NCBI GenBank assembly: GCA_027050775.1
Contig: JALUBH010000011.1
Span: forward strand, 53,262 to 117,261
From: Campylobacteraceae bacterium
GTDB taxonomy: Bacteria; Campylobacterota; Campylobacteria; Campylobacterales; Sulfurospirillaceae
Direction of reading: 5' to 3'
Length of the DNA stretch: 64,000 bases
The notes beneath the pieces are model-generated. The model ran no database searches. It was not told the DNA's origin and worked only from the letters and a program-made list of their open reading frames with translations. The position numbers and the translations under genes are program-made. Every line of letters starts with the position of its first letter. Position 1 is the first letter of the stretch. Positions 17,290-26,019 of the stretch are shown in pieces.

Positions 17290-18435
17290 ATGAAAAAACT
17301 AATTTTAGTGGCATTAAGTGCGTCAGTGCTTCTTGCAACAAATGGTGACAATTTGATAGGTCTTGGTGCAAAGTCCAGAGCGATGGGTGGTGTTGGAATC
17401 GCAACATACTTTGGTGCAGAAAATGTTTTGGTAAACCCTGCAATGATAGCAAAAAGTAAAAATACTCAGATGGATTTTGGTGCAACCCTATTTATGCCAA
17501 CCGTACAAGCAAACGGTACAGATAGTGATGCCGATATGAGTATAATGCCCGAGGTTTTCTCTTCTGTGAAGATAGATGAAAATTGGGCTTTTGGAATTGG
17601 TATGTTTGGCGCTGCCGGCATGGGAGTTGACTATAGAGGCACTGCTTCGCTTATGGATGCCAGAACAAACCTTATGTTAATGAAATTCGCACCTACAATA
17701 GCTTATCATGCAGATGGCATATGTGTTGGTTTTGCTCCAGTAATCCAGTATGGCTCACTCGATATTGCATATAAAAACGGGCTAACGCAAGTTGGTTCTG
17801 GCTCAAGCGATCACTTTGGAGTAGGTTTTGCATTTGGTTTCAGCTATGATGTAAACCAAGATTTAACTCTAGGCTTAGTTTATAAATCAAAAATAGGCAT
17901 GACATACAAAAACACACTAAGTATTGCATCCGCTCCTTTTGTTACTCTTGGAATTTTTCCTTCAACATTTTCAGATGACTTAGCTCAGCCGGCAGAGTAC
18001 GGACTCGGATTATCTTATGATTTTAACAAACTTAACTTCTCGTTTGATTATAAAAAAATTAAATGGGGAAGCGCTGACGGATACAAAGATTTTGGATGGA
18101 AAGACCAAAATGTATATGCTCTAGGTGTGAAATATGAAAATGACGGCACATGGTATAGTGTTGGTTACAACCATGCAACAAATCCGCTAACAAAATACCC
18201 TGGAACTACACCACAAGGCGCGGCTTTAAATATGTTTAATTATTTAATGTTCCCAGCGACTAGCGAAGATCACTTCACTACCGGAGCAGGTACTAATTTA
18301 ACAAAAAATATAGCTTTGGATTTCAGTTTTGTTTATTCACCAAGCAAAACCGAGACGGTCAACACAACAATAGGATCTTTAAGTGTCAAACATGCCGAAT
18401 CTTCAGCTGAGATCACTTTAAGATATGATTTTTAG
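17290..18435 (+). CDS. FadL/OmpP1/TodX-type outer membrane transport protein
   Basis: A 381-residue outer membrane beta-barrel: signal peptide (MKKLILVALSASVLLATNG), then GLGAKSRAMGGVGIATYFGAENVLVNPAMIAK, the N-terminal hatch with the NPA motif of the FadL family, alternating aromatic strands (GLGLSYDFNKLNFSFDYKK) and a terminal Phe (EITLRYDF). It carries hydrophobic compounds across the outer membrane; the substrate cannot be read from sequence. GGAGGA at 17280-17285 favours the ATG at 17290 over 17287. Preceded by its own promoter and followed by a palindromic-repeat hairpin. Confidence 0.9.
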   Translation: MKKLILVALSASVLLATNGDNLIGLGAKSRAMGGVGIATYFGAENVLVNPAMIAKSKNTQMDFGATLFMPTVQANGTDSDADMSIMPEVFSSVKIDENWAFGIGMFGAAGMGVDYRGTASLMDARTNLMLMKFAPTIAYHADGICVGFAPVIQYGSLDIAYKNGLTQVGSGSSDHFGVGFAFGFSYDVNQDLTLGLVYKSKIGMTYKNTLSIASAPFVTLGIFPSTFSDDLAQPAEYGLGLSYDFNKLNFSFDYKKIKWGSADGYKDFGWKDQNVYALGVKYENDGTWYSVGYNHATNPLTKYPGTTPQGAALNMFNYLMFPATSEDHFTTGAGTNLTKNIALDFSFVYSPSKTETVNTTIGSLSVKHAESSAEITLRYDF

Positions 18436-18453
18436 ATATGTAAAAGCATAAGT

Positions 18454-18486
18454 GCTACATGTAGAGCTAAATTTTCTACATGTAGC
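18454..18486. repeat. Two CTACATGTAG copies forming a hairpin between fadL-type gene and nspC
   Basis: Cores at 18455-18464 and 18476-18485, each itself a 10-bp palindrome. Together with the flanking G/C they form an 11-bp stem with an 11-nt loop, exactly between the convergent porin stop (18435) and nspC stop (18487). It probably works as a bidirectional terminator although there is no U-run. It is the only intergenic place where the repeat is found in this window. Confidence 0.8.
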
Positions 18487-19602
18487 CTAATTTCTATCTC
18501 TATAATCTTCATAAAAAAACTCTTTTATGAGCTCAAAACTCCCGTCTTTTTTTACAACAGCCAAAGATGGGAGTTTGATACCGTTAAATGTTGTGTTTTT
18601 TACTATCGAGTAGTGAATCTGATCTTCAAAGATGATTTTATCACCGATACTAAGAGGCTCATCAAATGAGTAATCTCCCATGATGTCACCTGAAAGACAA
18701 CTGTTTCCTGCTAATCTATAAGTATATTTTTTTTCATCTTTCTTGCCGGAGTATCTCACATCACTTCTATATGGCATGGCAAGAGTATCTGGCATATGGG
18801 CTTCGGCGGAGCTATCAAGTATGGCTATATCTATATTATTATGCACAATATCTAGCACACTTGAGAGTAAAATTCCACACTGCCAACCTACTGCTTCACC
18901 AGGCTCGAGATAGACTTGCACATCATATTTTTTACTAAAATCAACTATGAGTTTTATCAGTTTTTCTATATCATAACCATCTTTGCTTATCTGATGCCCT
19001 CCTCCAAAATTTATCCACTTCATACCAAAGAGGTATTTACCAAATCTCTCTTCTATACTTTTTAGCACGATTTCAAGCTCATCTGCCCCCTGTTCACAAA
19101 GAGCATGAAAATGCAAACCCTCGATACCCTCTAACAAATCCTCTCTAAACTCGTTTTGGGTTATACCAAAACGGCTAAACTCACCACAAGGGTTGTAAAG
19201 TTCAACAGGAGCACAGGAGATTTGCGGGTTTATCCTTAGGCCACACGATGTTTTACCATATGCTTTTGTCTTATACTTTTGCCACTGGCTAAATGAATTG
19301 AACACCAAATGCTCACTAAGCTGGACTATCTCTTCAATATCTTCTTCTTTATAAGCAGGTGAATATGTGTGCGTTTCGCCTTTGAACTCCTCCTTCGAAA
19401 GTTTTGCTTCCCAGAGCCCACTCGCGCAACAGCCATCAAGATACTTTGAAACCAAAGGCTCAAGATGATAAAATGCAAAACCTTTTAGCGCCAAAAGAAC
19501 CTTTGCCCCACTTTTTTGTTTTACACAAGAGAGTATTTTGAGGTTTTTCTCAAGCAACTCTTCATAACAAATATAACACGGCGTTCGGATATCTTCAAAC
19601 AC
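18487..19602 (-). CDS. nspC: Carboxynorspermidine/carboxyspermidine decarboxylase
   Basis: A 371-residue PLP decarboxylase of the alanine-racemase fold group that makes norspermidine or spermidine from the carboxy form. Features: PLP lysine Lys40 in KVLLALKGFAFYHLEPL, SGLWEAKLSKEEF, WINFGGGHQISKDGYD, and the active-site Cys/Asp region GNSCLSGDIMGDYSF. Length fits NspC. It overlaps the short-chain dehydrogenase gene by 8 nt. The partner dehydrogenase lies at 22168-23373 on the same strand, so the two-step pathway is complete but split by four genes. Confidence 0.93.
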   Translation of the reverse strand: MFEDIRTPCYICYEELLEKNLKILSCVKQKSGAKVLLALKGFAFYHLEPLVSKYLDGCCASGLWEAKLSKEEFKGETHTYSPAYKEEDIEEIVQLSEHLVFNSFSQWQKYKTKAYGKTSCGLRINPQISCAPVELYNPCGEFSRFGITQNEFREDLLEGIEGLHFHALCEQGADELEIVLKSIEERFGKYLFGMKWINFGGGHQISKDGYDIEKLIKLIVDFSKKYDVQVYLEPGEAVGWQCGILLSSVLDIVHNNIDIAILDSSAEAHMPDTLAMPYRSDVRYSGKKDEKKYTYRLAGNSCLSGDIMGDYSFDEPLSIGDKIIFEDQIHYSIVKNTTFNGIKLPSLAVVKKDGSFELIKEFFYEDYRDRN

Positions 19603-20416
19603 TTTTTAATATCCTATCGAGTGCTCTTGTACTTAATATTCTTCTTAAAAACCAAAAAAGCTTTGATGGTATCGTCACTGCATATCTTGGTTTTGGATTT
19701 TTGGAATTGATCACTTTTAAAAGTACATCATAAACCGCATCGCTACCAAGTGTAAAAGGATCATCTTCGCTTGATTCAAATCTTTTGATAGCTTTTTGAT
19801 ACTCTTTTTCATAAAAACTACCATCTGTCTTGATATATTTTTTGAACATTTCATAGGCATTTTTGCGAAAGTTACTTCTAATCGGGCCTGGTTCTATCAG
19901 AACAACGCTAATCCCAAAAGGTTCCAATTCCAATCTAAAAGTATCACTAATCCCCTCTAGTGCATATTTACTGGCATTGTAAGCACCTCTGTATTTCATA
20001 GCTACAAAACCTAAAACCGAACTATTTTGTATAATCTTTGGATTTTTGGAATTTCTAAGAAGTCTAAGAGCCTCTTTTGTTAATTCAAAATTTCCAAAAA
20101 CATTGGTTTCAAACTGCTCTTTTAGGACATCCTTGCTCATATCCTCCAAAGCTCCCGGTTGTCCAAAACCTGCATTGTTAAAAAGCACATCAAGTTTATT
20201 GTCACTCTTTTTTGAGATATACCCAAGGGCATTTTTTATATCATCACTTTTGGTTACATCTAATTTAAAAGCATCTAAACCCTCACTTCGGAGTCTCTTT
20301 GCATCTTCTTCTCTCTTAAGAGTTGCAAAAACTTTATATCCAGATTCATGTAACCTTTTCGCACAATAGTATCCTATGCCGCTACTGCACCCTGTGATTA
20401 AAATAGTCTCTTTCAT
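19595..20416 (-). CDS. Short-chain dehydrogenase/reductase
   Basis: A 273-residue classical SDR: NAD(P)-binding TGCSSGIG, NNAGFGQPG, catalytic Ser in NSSVLGF and YxxxK (YNASKYALEG), then LIEPGPIRSNF. The ATG at 20416 is chosen because it forms an ATGA overlap with the cupin gene stop; an in-frame start at 20458 would overlap that gene by 46 nt. The substrate is unknown. The C-terminal 30 residues (KLFWFLRRILSTRALDRILKSV) are basic and hydrophobic, perhaps membrane-associating. It lies between a cupin gene and nspC. Confidence 0.88.
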   Translation of the reverse strand: MKETILITGCSSGIGYYCAKRLHESGYKVFATLKREEDAKRLRSEGLDAFKLDVTKSDDIKNALGYISKKSDNKLDVLFNNAGFGQPGALEDMSKDVLKEQFETNVFGNFELTKEALRLLRNSKNPKIIQNSSVLGFVAMKYRGAYNASKYALEGISDTFRLELEPFGISVVLIEPGPIRSNFRKNAYEMFKKYIKTDGSFYEKEYQKAIKRFESSEDDPFTLGSDAVYDVLLKVINSKNPKPRYAVTIPSKLFWFLRRILSTRALDRILKSV

Positions 20417-20763
20417 GGAAGTATTTTGATTTCGTCCTCTTGATTTGGAACCAAACATAAAAACTCATAATCCTCATCCCCAACAACATCATAAGAGTGG
20501 GGAACACCGGCCGGTATAAATAAAATATCATCTTTATTGACTATTTTAACATCATCACCTATAACCACTTTGGCACTCCCTCTAAGAACATACTGCTCAT
20601 GTTCCACACTATTTGTGTGAAGCGGCATGGAACCTTTGCTTTTTATTATAAACTTTCTCATCATAAAATTTGGTGCCTTATCATCTCCGATGAGAACGCT
20701 CATACTACCACCAACTCCTGCGGGAAGTGAAGAGAAATCATACTCTTTTATGTTTTTTATCAT
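20413..20763 (-). CDS. Small cupin-domain protein
   Basis: A 116-residue single cupin. It shows the two metal-binding motifs in relaxed form: PLHTNSVEHEQYVLRG (H, H, E positions) and FIPAGVPHSYDV. Such proteins bind a metal and often act as sensors or isomerases; no specific function is visible. It is first in a small minus-strand unit with the dehydrogenase and nspC. Confidence 0.85.
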   Translation of the reverse strand: MIKNIKEYDFSSLPAGVGGSMSVLIGDDKAPNFMMRKFIIKSKGSMPLHTNSVEHEQYVLRGSAKVVIGDDVKIVNKDDILFIPAGVPHSYDVVGDEDYEFLCLVPNQEDEIKILP

Positions 20764-20827
20764 GGTACCACCTTTATTTTTTCATATTTTATTATATAAT
20801 ATCAAAAAATATAATAAAGAGATAACT

Positions 20828-21388
20828 TTGGAGATAAAAAAACTCATACTTATAGGAGCCTCAACAGGAGGCCCGGGACAGATACAAAAAATCATAAAAT
20901 CCATGAAAATAAAGATGGACACTGCTGTGATTATAGCCCAGCATATGCAAAGTTCATATTTGCTCAGTTTTGCAAATCAACTAAATAGAAATTGCCTCGT
21001 AGATGTTATATTGACAAAAGACGCTCTAGCATTAAAAGCAAATTGTGTATATATTTTAGAAGATAATTATGAAGTAAAAATGGACACGAGAGGCTTGGTA
21101 TTTTGCAAGTATCTTCAAAAACTGAGCTATTCACCAAATGTGGACCTACTCTTTCATTCAGTTGCAAAATTGGAAAAAAAGATGAAGACAATGTGTATAG
21201 TGCTAACCGGCATAGGAGATGATGGGGCAAAGGGCGCATGCGAATTGGCAAAAAACGATGCAATTTGTATCAATGAAAGCGAAAGCAGCTCTATAGTTTA
21301 TGGTATGCCAAAAGCGGCAAGCGAATTAAACCCATCTGCAAAACAGCTTAATATAGATGAAATATGCAAAGAAATTAGGAGTTTTTAA
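20828..21388 (+). CDS. cheB: Chemotaxis methylesterase CheB, catalytic domain only
   Basis: A 186-residue protein made of the CheB methylesterase domain alone: Ser12 in IGASTGGPGQ, His in IAQHMQSS and Asp in TGIGDDGAKG form the catalytic triad. There is no receiver domain, as in Campylobacter and Helicobacter relatives, so activity is not set by CheA phosphorylation in the usual way. The TTG at 20828 is taken as start because AAAGAGA lies 5 nt upstream and the conserved domain starts directly there; earlier starts would run into the divergent cupin gene. Coupled to cheR by TAATG. Confidence 0.88.
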   Translation: MEIKKLILIGASTGGPGQIQKIIKSMKIKMDTAVIIAQHMQSSYLLSFANQLNRNCLVDVILTKDALALKANCVYILEDNYEVKMDTRGLVFCKYLQKLSYSPNVDLLFHSVAKLEKKMKTMCIVLTGIGDDGAKGACELAKNDAICINESESSSIVYGMPKAASELNPSAKQLNIDEICKEIRSF

Positions 21389-22167
21389 TGTTTGGTTTAT
21401 TCAAAAAAAAGAAAAAAAAGATAGTAGAAACAATAAACAAACCAATAGAGGATTTTTCAGGTATAGAAGAGTTAATAAGCCACATAAAAAATGAAACAGG
21501 TATAGATTTTTTTAACAAAAAAGAGATTATTAAAAATAAACTCATCATGTTTTGCAAAAAAAGAGATATATATAGCTTTAAGGAACTTATGTCTAGTATG
21601 AAACAAAATTTTTCTTTGAGACAAGAGGCGATAGATTATCTTACCGTAAACGAGACATATTTTTTTAGAGAGACTCCACAGATAGAAGATATGATTAAAA
21701 AAGCAAAAAAATTAGGCTTTAAAGCAGAGATATTGTGTGCACCAAGCTCATCAGGAGATGAACCATATACGATAGCGATTATGATGTTAGAAGCCGGATT
21801 CAAACCGATGGATTTTCATATTATAGGGATAGACATAAGTGAAACCGTCATCAAAAAAGCAAAAACAGCAATATACAACGAACGAAATCTGCACAGAACC
21901 AGTGAAGAGTTGAAACAAAGGTATTTTTATGACGACAACAACCAATACATACTCAAGGAGATAGTCAAGAACCAAGTTTCATTTAGATGCATCAATATAT
22001 TTGACAAAACTCTAGAAAATCTTAGAAAATTTGACTTTATATTTTCAAGAAATATGATGATATATTTTGACCAAGAAACCAAAATCAAAGCCAAAGATAT
22101 ACTTCAAAACCTACTCAAAAGACCAGAAGAATCTATATACTTTGGGCATGCCGATATGGTTGGCTAA
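21388..22167 (+). CDS. cheR: Chemotaxis methyltransferase CheR
   Basis: A 259-residue SAM-dependent glutamate methyltransferase for chemoreceptors: N-terminal helical domain, then LTVNETYFFRE, SAM-binding ILCAPSSSGDEPYTIAIMM, IGIDISETVIKKAK and FDFIFSRNMMIYF. A Lys-rich start (FKKKKKK) is unusual. It ends exactly one base before the stop codon of the convergent dehydrogenase gene. Works with the adjacent CheB on receptors such as those at 14017, 23393 and 26016. Confidence 0.93.
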   Translation: MFGLFKKKKKKIVETINKPIEDFSGIEELISHIKNETGIDFFNKKEIIKNKLIMFCKKRDIYSFKELMSSMKQNFSLRQEAIDYLTVNETYFFRETPQIEDMIKKAKKLGFKAEILCAPSSSGDEPYTIAIMMLEAGFKPMDFHIIGIDISETVIKKAKTAIYNERNLHRTSEELKQRYFYDDNNQYILKEIVKNQVSFRCINIFDKTLENLRKFDFIFSRNMMIYFDQETKIKAKDILQNLLKRPEESIYFGHADMVG

Positions 22168-23373
22168 TCAATCTATATCTGAGATTTTCCAAGGAAGTCC
22201 TTGTTTGCTTAATTCCTCCATAAAAGGCTTAGCATCAAAGTTTTCCATATTAAAAACACCTTTGCCGCTCCACTCTTTCTCTAAAATCATCTTAGCGCCT
22301 ATCATCGCAGGCACACCTGTCGTATAGCTTACAGCTTGGGCTCCAGTCTCTCTATAGCAAGCTTGGTGATCACAAACATTGTAGATATATATCTTCTTTT
22401 TAATTCCATCTTTTATACCCTCTATAACACAGCCGATATTTGTTTTACCGACTGTTCTAGCTCCTAGGCCGGCGGGATCCGGTAAAAGTTCTTTTAGCAG
22501 ATGAAGTGGTACCACTTTTACACCATCGACTTCTACCTCATCGATTCTCAAAATCCCGACATTTTCCAAGCACTTCATATGTGTTAGGTAACTCTGGCCA
22601 AAAGTCATAAAAAATCTTATCCTCTTCAATCCTTTTATGTTTTTACTAAGAGACTCCATCTCTTCATGATACATCAAGTAACTATCTTTTTTACCAACCT
22701 CGGGGTAGTCCCAAACCATCTTGATTTCAAGCGGTTTTGTCTCTATCCACTCTCTCTTTTCATTTTCATCTCTTTGCCAATATCTGCCGTTTGCGCTCAC
22801 TTCTCGAAGGTTAATCTCGGGGTTAAAATTAGTAGCAAAAGGGTATCCGTGATCTCCTGCATTGCAATCAAGTATATCTATGTAGTGAATCTCGTCAAAA
22901 AGGTATTGATTTGCATAAGCACAAAATACATTTGTCACTCCCGGGTCAAATCCACTTCCCAAAAGCCCCATGATACCGGCTTTTTTAAATTTATCATCTC
23001 TTGCCCATTGCTCTTTATACTCAAATTTTGCCGTATCGGGGTGTTCATAATTGGCAGTATCGAGATAATCCACACCACACGCAGCACAAGCATCCATAAT
23101 GGTCAAATCTTGGTAAGGAAGGGCTATATTCATCACCAAATCAGGCTTTACGCTCTTTATCAAGGCTACAAGTTCATCTATATGATCGGCATCTACCTGT
23201 GCAGTTTTTACCTCTACATGTAGAGCATCTTTTATCTCTTTTGCTATCAAATCACACTTGGATTTTGTCCTGCTAGCAAGTGTGATATCGCTAAAAACAT
23301 CACTATTCATAGCACACTTTTTAGTGACTACCCTACTGACTCCACCTGCTCCGATTATCAATACTTTTGCCAT
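22168..23373 (-). CDS. Saccharopine dehydrogenase-like carboxynorspermidine synthase (carboxyspermidine dehydrogenase)
   Basis: A 401-residue NAD(P)-dependent enzyme of the saccharopine dehydrogenase family: Rossmann start VLIIGAGGVSRVVTKKCA, DYLDTANYEHPDTAKFEY, GFDPGVTNVFCAYA, LPDPAGLGARTVGKTNIGC and YTTGVPAMIGAKMILE. In Campylobacterota this protein condenses aspartate semialdehyde with a diamine to the carboxy-polyamine, the substrate of NspC at 18487-19602. Assignment is by family and by the nearby nspC. A CTACATGTAG palindrome at 23214-23223 encodes LHV in DALHVEV. Confidence 0.88.
   Translation of the reverse strand: MAKVLIIGAGGVSRVVTKKCAMNSDVFSDITLASRTKSKCDLIAKEIKDALHVEVKTAQVDADHIDELVALIKSVKPDLVMNIALPYQDLTIMDACAACGVDYLDTANYEHPDTAKFEYKEQWARDDKFKKAGIMGLLGSGFDPGVTNVFCAYANQYLFDEIHYIDILDCNAGDHGYPFATNFNPEINLREVSANGRYWQRDENEKREWIETKPLEIKMVWDYPEVGKKDSYLMYHEEMESLSKNIKGLKRIRFFMTFGQSYLTHMKCLENVGILRIDEVEVDGVKVVPLHLLKELLPDPAGLGARTVGKTNIGCVIEGIKDGIKKKIYIYNVCDHQACYRETGAQAVSYTTGVPAMIGAKMILEKEWSGKGVFNMENFDAKPFMEELSKQGLPWKISDID
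23212..23225. repeat. Palindromic repeat CTACATGTAG, copy 5 (14-bp palindrome)
   Basis: CTCTACATGTAGAG within the saccharopine dehydrogenase-like gene, read as ALHVE on the minus strand. Confidence 0.85.
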
Positions 23374-23392
23374 ACTTTTCTCCTAAAAACAA

Positions 23393-24985
23393 TTAGCTTG
23401 TCTTAAAATCATTTAGCTTGTGGTTCAACTCATGCGAGCTCTTTCTTGTCTCTTGGGAGATAGACTTTATATCATCAACAACTCTCATACTCTCTTTTGA
23501 AAAGAGATGAATTTTCTCAACCTTAGAGATGATATCCTCAACATTTTGGGCCAACTCTATTGATTCTTTTAGCGATTTATCAGATATTTGTTGTGCATAT
23601 CTCATAGTTTTTGAAGTGTCTTCCACTTCTGTATTTGTGGCGATTGCGTCCTCTGTCAAGTTCTCTATATTTTTAGCATTTTTATTGATAGCATCGGCTG
23701 CATTTGCAATCTCTTGGACCATTATATTTGTAGTTGCATCTATCTCCAGAAGAGATTTTTGCGTTTGCTCTGCTAGCTTTCTAACTTCATCTGCTACAAC
23801 AGCAAAACCTCTTCCATGCTCTCCGGCGCGAGCGGCTTCTATGGCAGCATTTAGTGCAAGTAAATTTGTCTGTTCTGAGATATCTGCTATCTTACTCAAA
23901 ACATTTTTTGTATCTTGTGCTGTTTGGTTTAGCTCGGAAATTCTGCTCGCTATCTCCTGCCCTGCCGCGGATTCAACTTGCATTTTTTGTGTCATTTGGT
24001 TTATACTGTCTCTGACAGATTCTAGTTTTTTATCTGCTTTTTCTATATCATCTTTGCTTTTTTCAGCGCTTACCACGGTGTCTTTAAGTACATCTTTCAT
24101 ATCTTCTCCCATGGCAGTTGCTTCTTTGACAAGTAAAAGATTTTCTTGAAGTTTTTTTGAAAGAATTTGCGAATTTTGGCTTGATTTGTCTGATAATTCT
24201 AAATTGTATGCACTTGAATTTTTAGCTTCAATCACAGAAAATTGTACTTTTTCTATAAAGCTATCTAGCCATTTAGAAGCTTCTGCTAGCTCATCTTTTT
24301 TCACAAAACGCAATCTTTTTGTCAAGTCTCCATCGCCTGACGCTATATCTTTTACCCTCAAAGCTAAGAATTTTAGTGGCTTAAAAACCTCTTTATTGAA
24401 CAATAACCAAAAACCAAAAACCGCAAATATCGTCGCAAGAAACAAACTCGCTGCTATCAAATAATTAAAGCTATTTATCTCCTTGTCACTTCTATCTAAA
24501 GAGAGTTTCAAATCCATCACGCCAAGGACATCACCTCTGTTTGCTGTAGTATGACAACCAAGGCATTCTGTTGTGGCTGCAAGTGGCTTTAAGAGTCGAA
24601 GGAGGTGCTTGTCGCCTTCTTGCAACTCAACAATACTTTGCTTTTTACTCTGAAAAATCTTTCTTATAGCCTCATCACTGGTAAAATTATCTTTTAGCCC
24701 AAATACGCCTATAACTTCTTTTGACTTTGCTATGCTTATTTGATTGATACCCGGTATCTTTTTTATATCTTTTAAAGTTCCTTCCACGACCTTTGGATCA
24801 CCAAGATTCATGCTGCTTCTTATTCCCACAAAAATCGCATCACTAAGGGTTTCAATACTATTTGTCGTGGCACTTTTTATGATTTTATTTGAATTGTCTG
24901 ATATGAAAACCAATAAAATAATAGACCCTACTACGAAGGAAAATATAGTAGAGAAGATCAACTTTGCTTTAATTGTTTTTAACAT
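23393..24985 (-). CDS. Chemoreceptor with periplasmic c-type heme sensor domain
   Basis: A 530-residue methyl-accepting chemotaxis protein. Transmembrane helices at about 10-28 and 175-196 enclose a periplasmic domain containing CLGCH (Cys141-Cys144-His145), a covalent heme-binding motif. A HAMP domain follows (about 197-250) and then the signalling domain with [20 protein letters not shown] and [16 protein letters not shown]. The periplasmic region resembles the DUF3365/Tll0287-like heme sensor fold used for gas or redox sensing; that family call is inference. No CheR tether at the C-terminus. It follows 19 nt upstream of the polyamine dehydrogenase gene. Confidence 0.92.
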   Translation of the reverse strand: MLKTIKAKLIFSTIFSFVVGSIILLVFISDNSNKIIKSATTNSIETLSDAIFVGIRSSMNLGDPKVVEGTLKDIKKIPGINQISIAKSKEVIGVFGLKDNFTSDEAIRKIFQSKKQSIVELQEGDKHLLRLLKPLAATTECLGCHTTANRGDVLGVMDLKLSLDRSDKEINSFNYLIAASLFLATIFAVFGFWLLFNKEVFKPLKFLALRVKDIASGDGDLTKRLRFVKKDELAEASKWLDSFIEKVQFSVIEAKNSSAYNLELSDKSSQNSQILSKKLQENLLLVKEATAMGEDMKDVLKDTVVSAEKSKDDIEKADKKLESVRDSINQMTQKMQVESAAGQEIASRISELNQTAQDTKNVLSKIADISEQTNLLALNAAIEAARAGEHGRGFAVVADEVRKLAEQTQKSLLEIDATTNIMVQEIANAADAINKNAKNIENLTEDAIATNTEVEDTSKTMRYAQQISDKSLKESIELAQNVEDIISKVEKIHLFSKESMRVVDDIKSISQETRKSSHELNHKLNDFKTS

Positions 24986-25031
24986 TTTTATTCCTTTATT
25001 TTGACATTATACCAAAAGATTGTAAAATCAA

Positions 25032-25628
25032 TTATCCAAAAGTTTGGCTCTTTAAGATAATTTTTGCTAATTCTAGTGCTTTGGAACGGTGAGAAAGCTC
25101 CTTTTTCACTTCATCTCCAAGTTCACCCAAGGTTTTTTCAAAACCAAGAGGCATAAATATCGGATCATATCCAAAACCGTTTGTTCCTCTTTTCTCATTT
25201 ATGACATTTCCATACATCCACCCATGAACACAAAATTCACCCTTTTGGCTTACCAATGCTATGGCCGCCGTATAAAATGCAGGGGTAATTTCTAGATTTT
25301 TTTCTTTTAAGTTATATATAAGCTTATCAAGATTTTGCTCGCTCGTAGCATCAACTCCTGCATATCTTGCACTATATATCCCGGGCTCTTTGCCAAAAGC
25401 ATTTACACTTATACCGCTATCATCGCTCATGACAACAACTGACTTGTCATCTAGTTTTTCATATACAGCCCTTGCCTTGATAAGTGCATTTTCTTTGAAA
25501 CTTTTTCCATTTTCCACTATCTCAAAAGGCTCTAATACTTCGGCAAAGCTTATCACTTTGTAATCGCTCATCGACTCTTTTAGCTCTTTTAATTTGCCTT
25601 TATTGCTTGATGCCAAGATTATATCCAT
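25032..25628 (-). CDS. rdgB: dITP/XTP pyrophosphatase (non-canonical purine NTPase)
   Basis: A 198-residue Ham1/RdgB enzyme that hydrolyses dITP, dXTP and XTP to monophosphates. Motifs: [13 protein letters not shown] (N-terminal SxNxxK), [27 protein letters not shown], and [13 protein letters not shown] and SHRSKALE near the end. Length is typical. It stands alone on the minus strand. Confidence 0.95.
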   Translation of the reverse strand: MDIILASSNKGKLKELKESMSDYKVISFAEVLEPFEIVENGKSFKENALIKARAVYEKLDDKSVVVMSDDSGISVNAFGKEPGIYSARYAGVDATSEQNLDKLIYNLKEKNLEITPAFYTAAIALVSQKGEFCVHGWMYGNVINEKRGTNGFGYDPIFMPLGFEKTLGELGDEVKKELSHRSKALELAKIILKSQTFG

Positions 25629-25690
25629 AGTATTCCTTTTTTAAAATTTTATCAGTTTTTACTTTAATTTAATATTTTTTTTCATTATGA

Positions 25691-25696
25691 TATAAT
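25691..25696 (+). promoter_or_regulatory. -10 box of the STAS-chemoreceptor-phosphatase operon
   Basis: TATAAT about 33 nt before the chosen STAS start (25729), in AT-rich surroundings; AAGGA (25716-25720) follows. Confidence 0.55.
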
Positions 25697-25728
25697 TCTA
25701 AATTCTAATTGAAATAAGGATGTTCATT

Positions 25729-26019
25729 ATGGATATAATCAGCAATTCAAATACTATTACGATAACGGGAAATATCAAAAAAATCAGTGATTTTCAAGAT
25801 ATTAAAAACAAAATTGAACCAATTATTCAAAAAAGTCAAAATTTGACTATAAATATAAAAGATTCCATCTCTTTAACATCTACAATCATAGGCTATCTAA
25901 ACAAACTTGTTTTAAAAGATGGTATAAATATCCAAATTACAGTTGGCGATATCGGACTACATGAACTATTAGAAGACTTAAATCTTATTTCTACCTTCAG
26001 AGTCAAAAAGGCTTTATGA
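25729..26019 (+). CDS. STAS-domain protein (anti-sigma antagonist type)
   Basis: A 96-residue single-domain protein with the alternating strand/helix pattern of STAS antagonists ([61 protein letters not shown]). The Thr-Ser-Thr in [10 protein letters not shown] sits where the phosphorylated Ser of SpoIIAA/RsbV normally lies (DSSGLG), so phospho-control is possible though the motif is divergent. The ATG at 25729 is preferred over 25720 because AAGGA lies 8 nt before it. It overlaps the chemoreceptor gene by ATGA. Confidence 0.75.
   Translation: MDIISNSNTITITGNIKKISDFQDIKNKIEPIIQKSQNLTINIKDSISLTSTIIGYLNKLVLKDGINIQITVGDIGLHELLEDLNLISTFRVKKAL

Noticed and set aside
22666..23223. Long open frame (185 codons) on the plus strand
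   Set aside because: It is antisense to the well-conserved carboxynorspermidine-synthase-like gene and has no protein-like composition or ribosome binding site.
23529..24149. 206-codon open frame on the plus strand, rich in Ser/Ala
   Set aside because: Antisense shadow of the chemoreceptor signalling domain.
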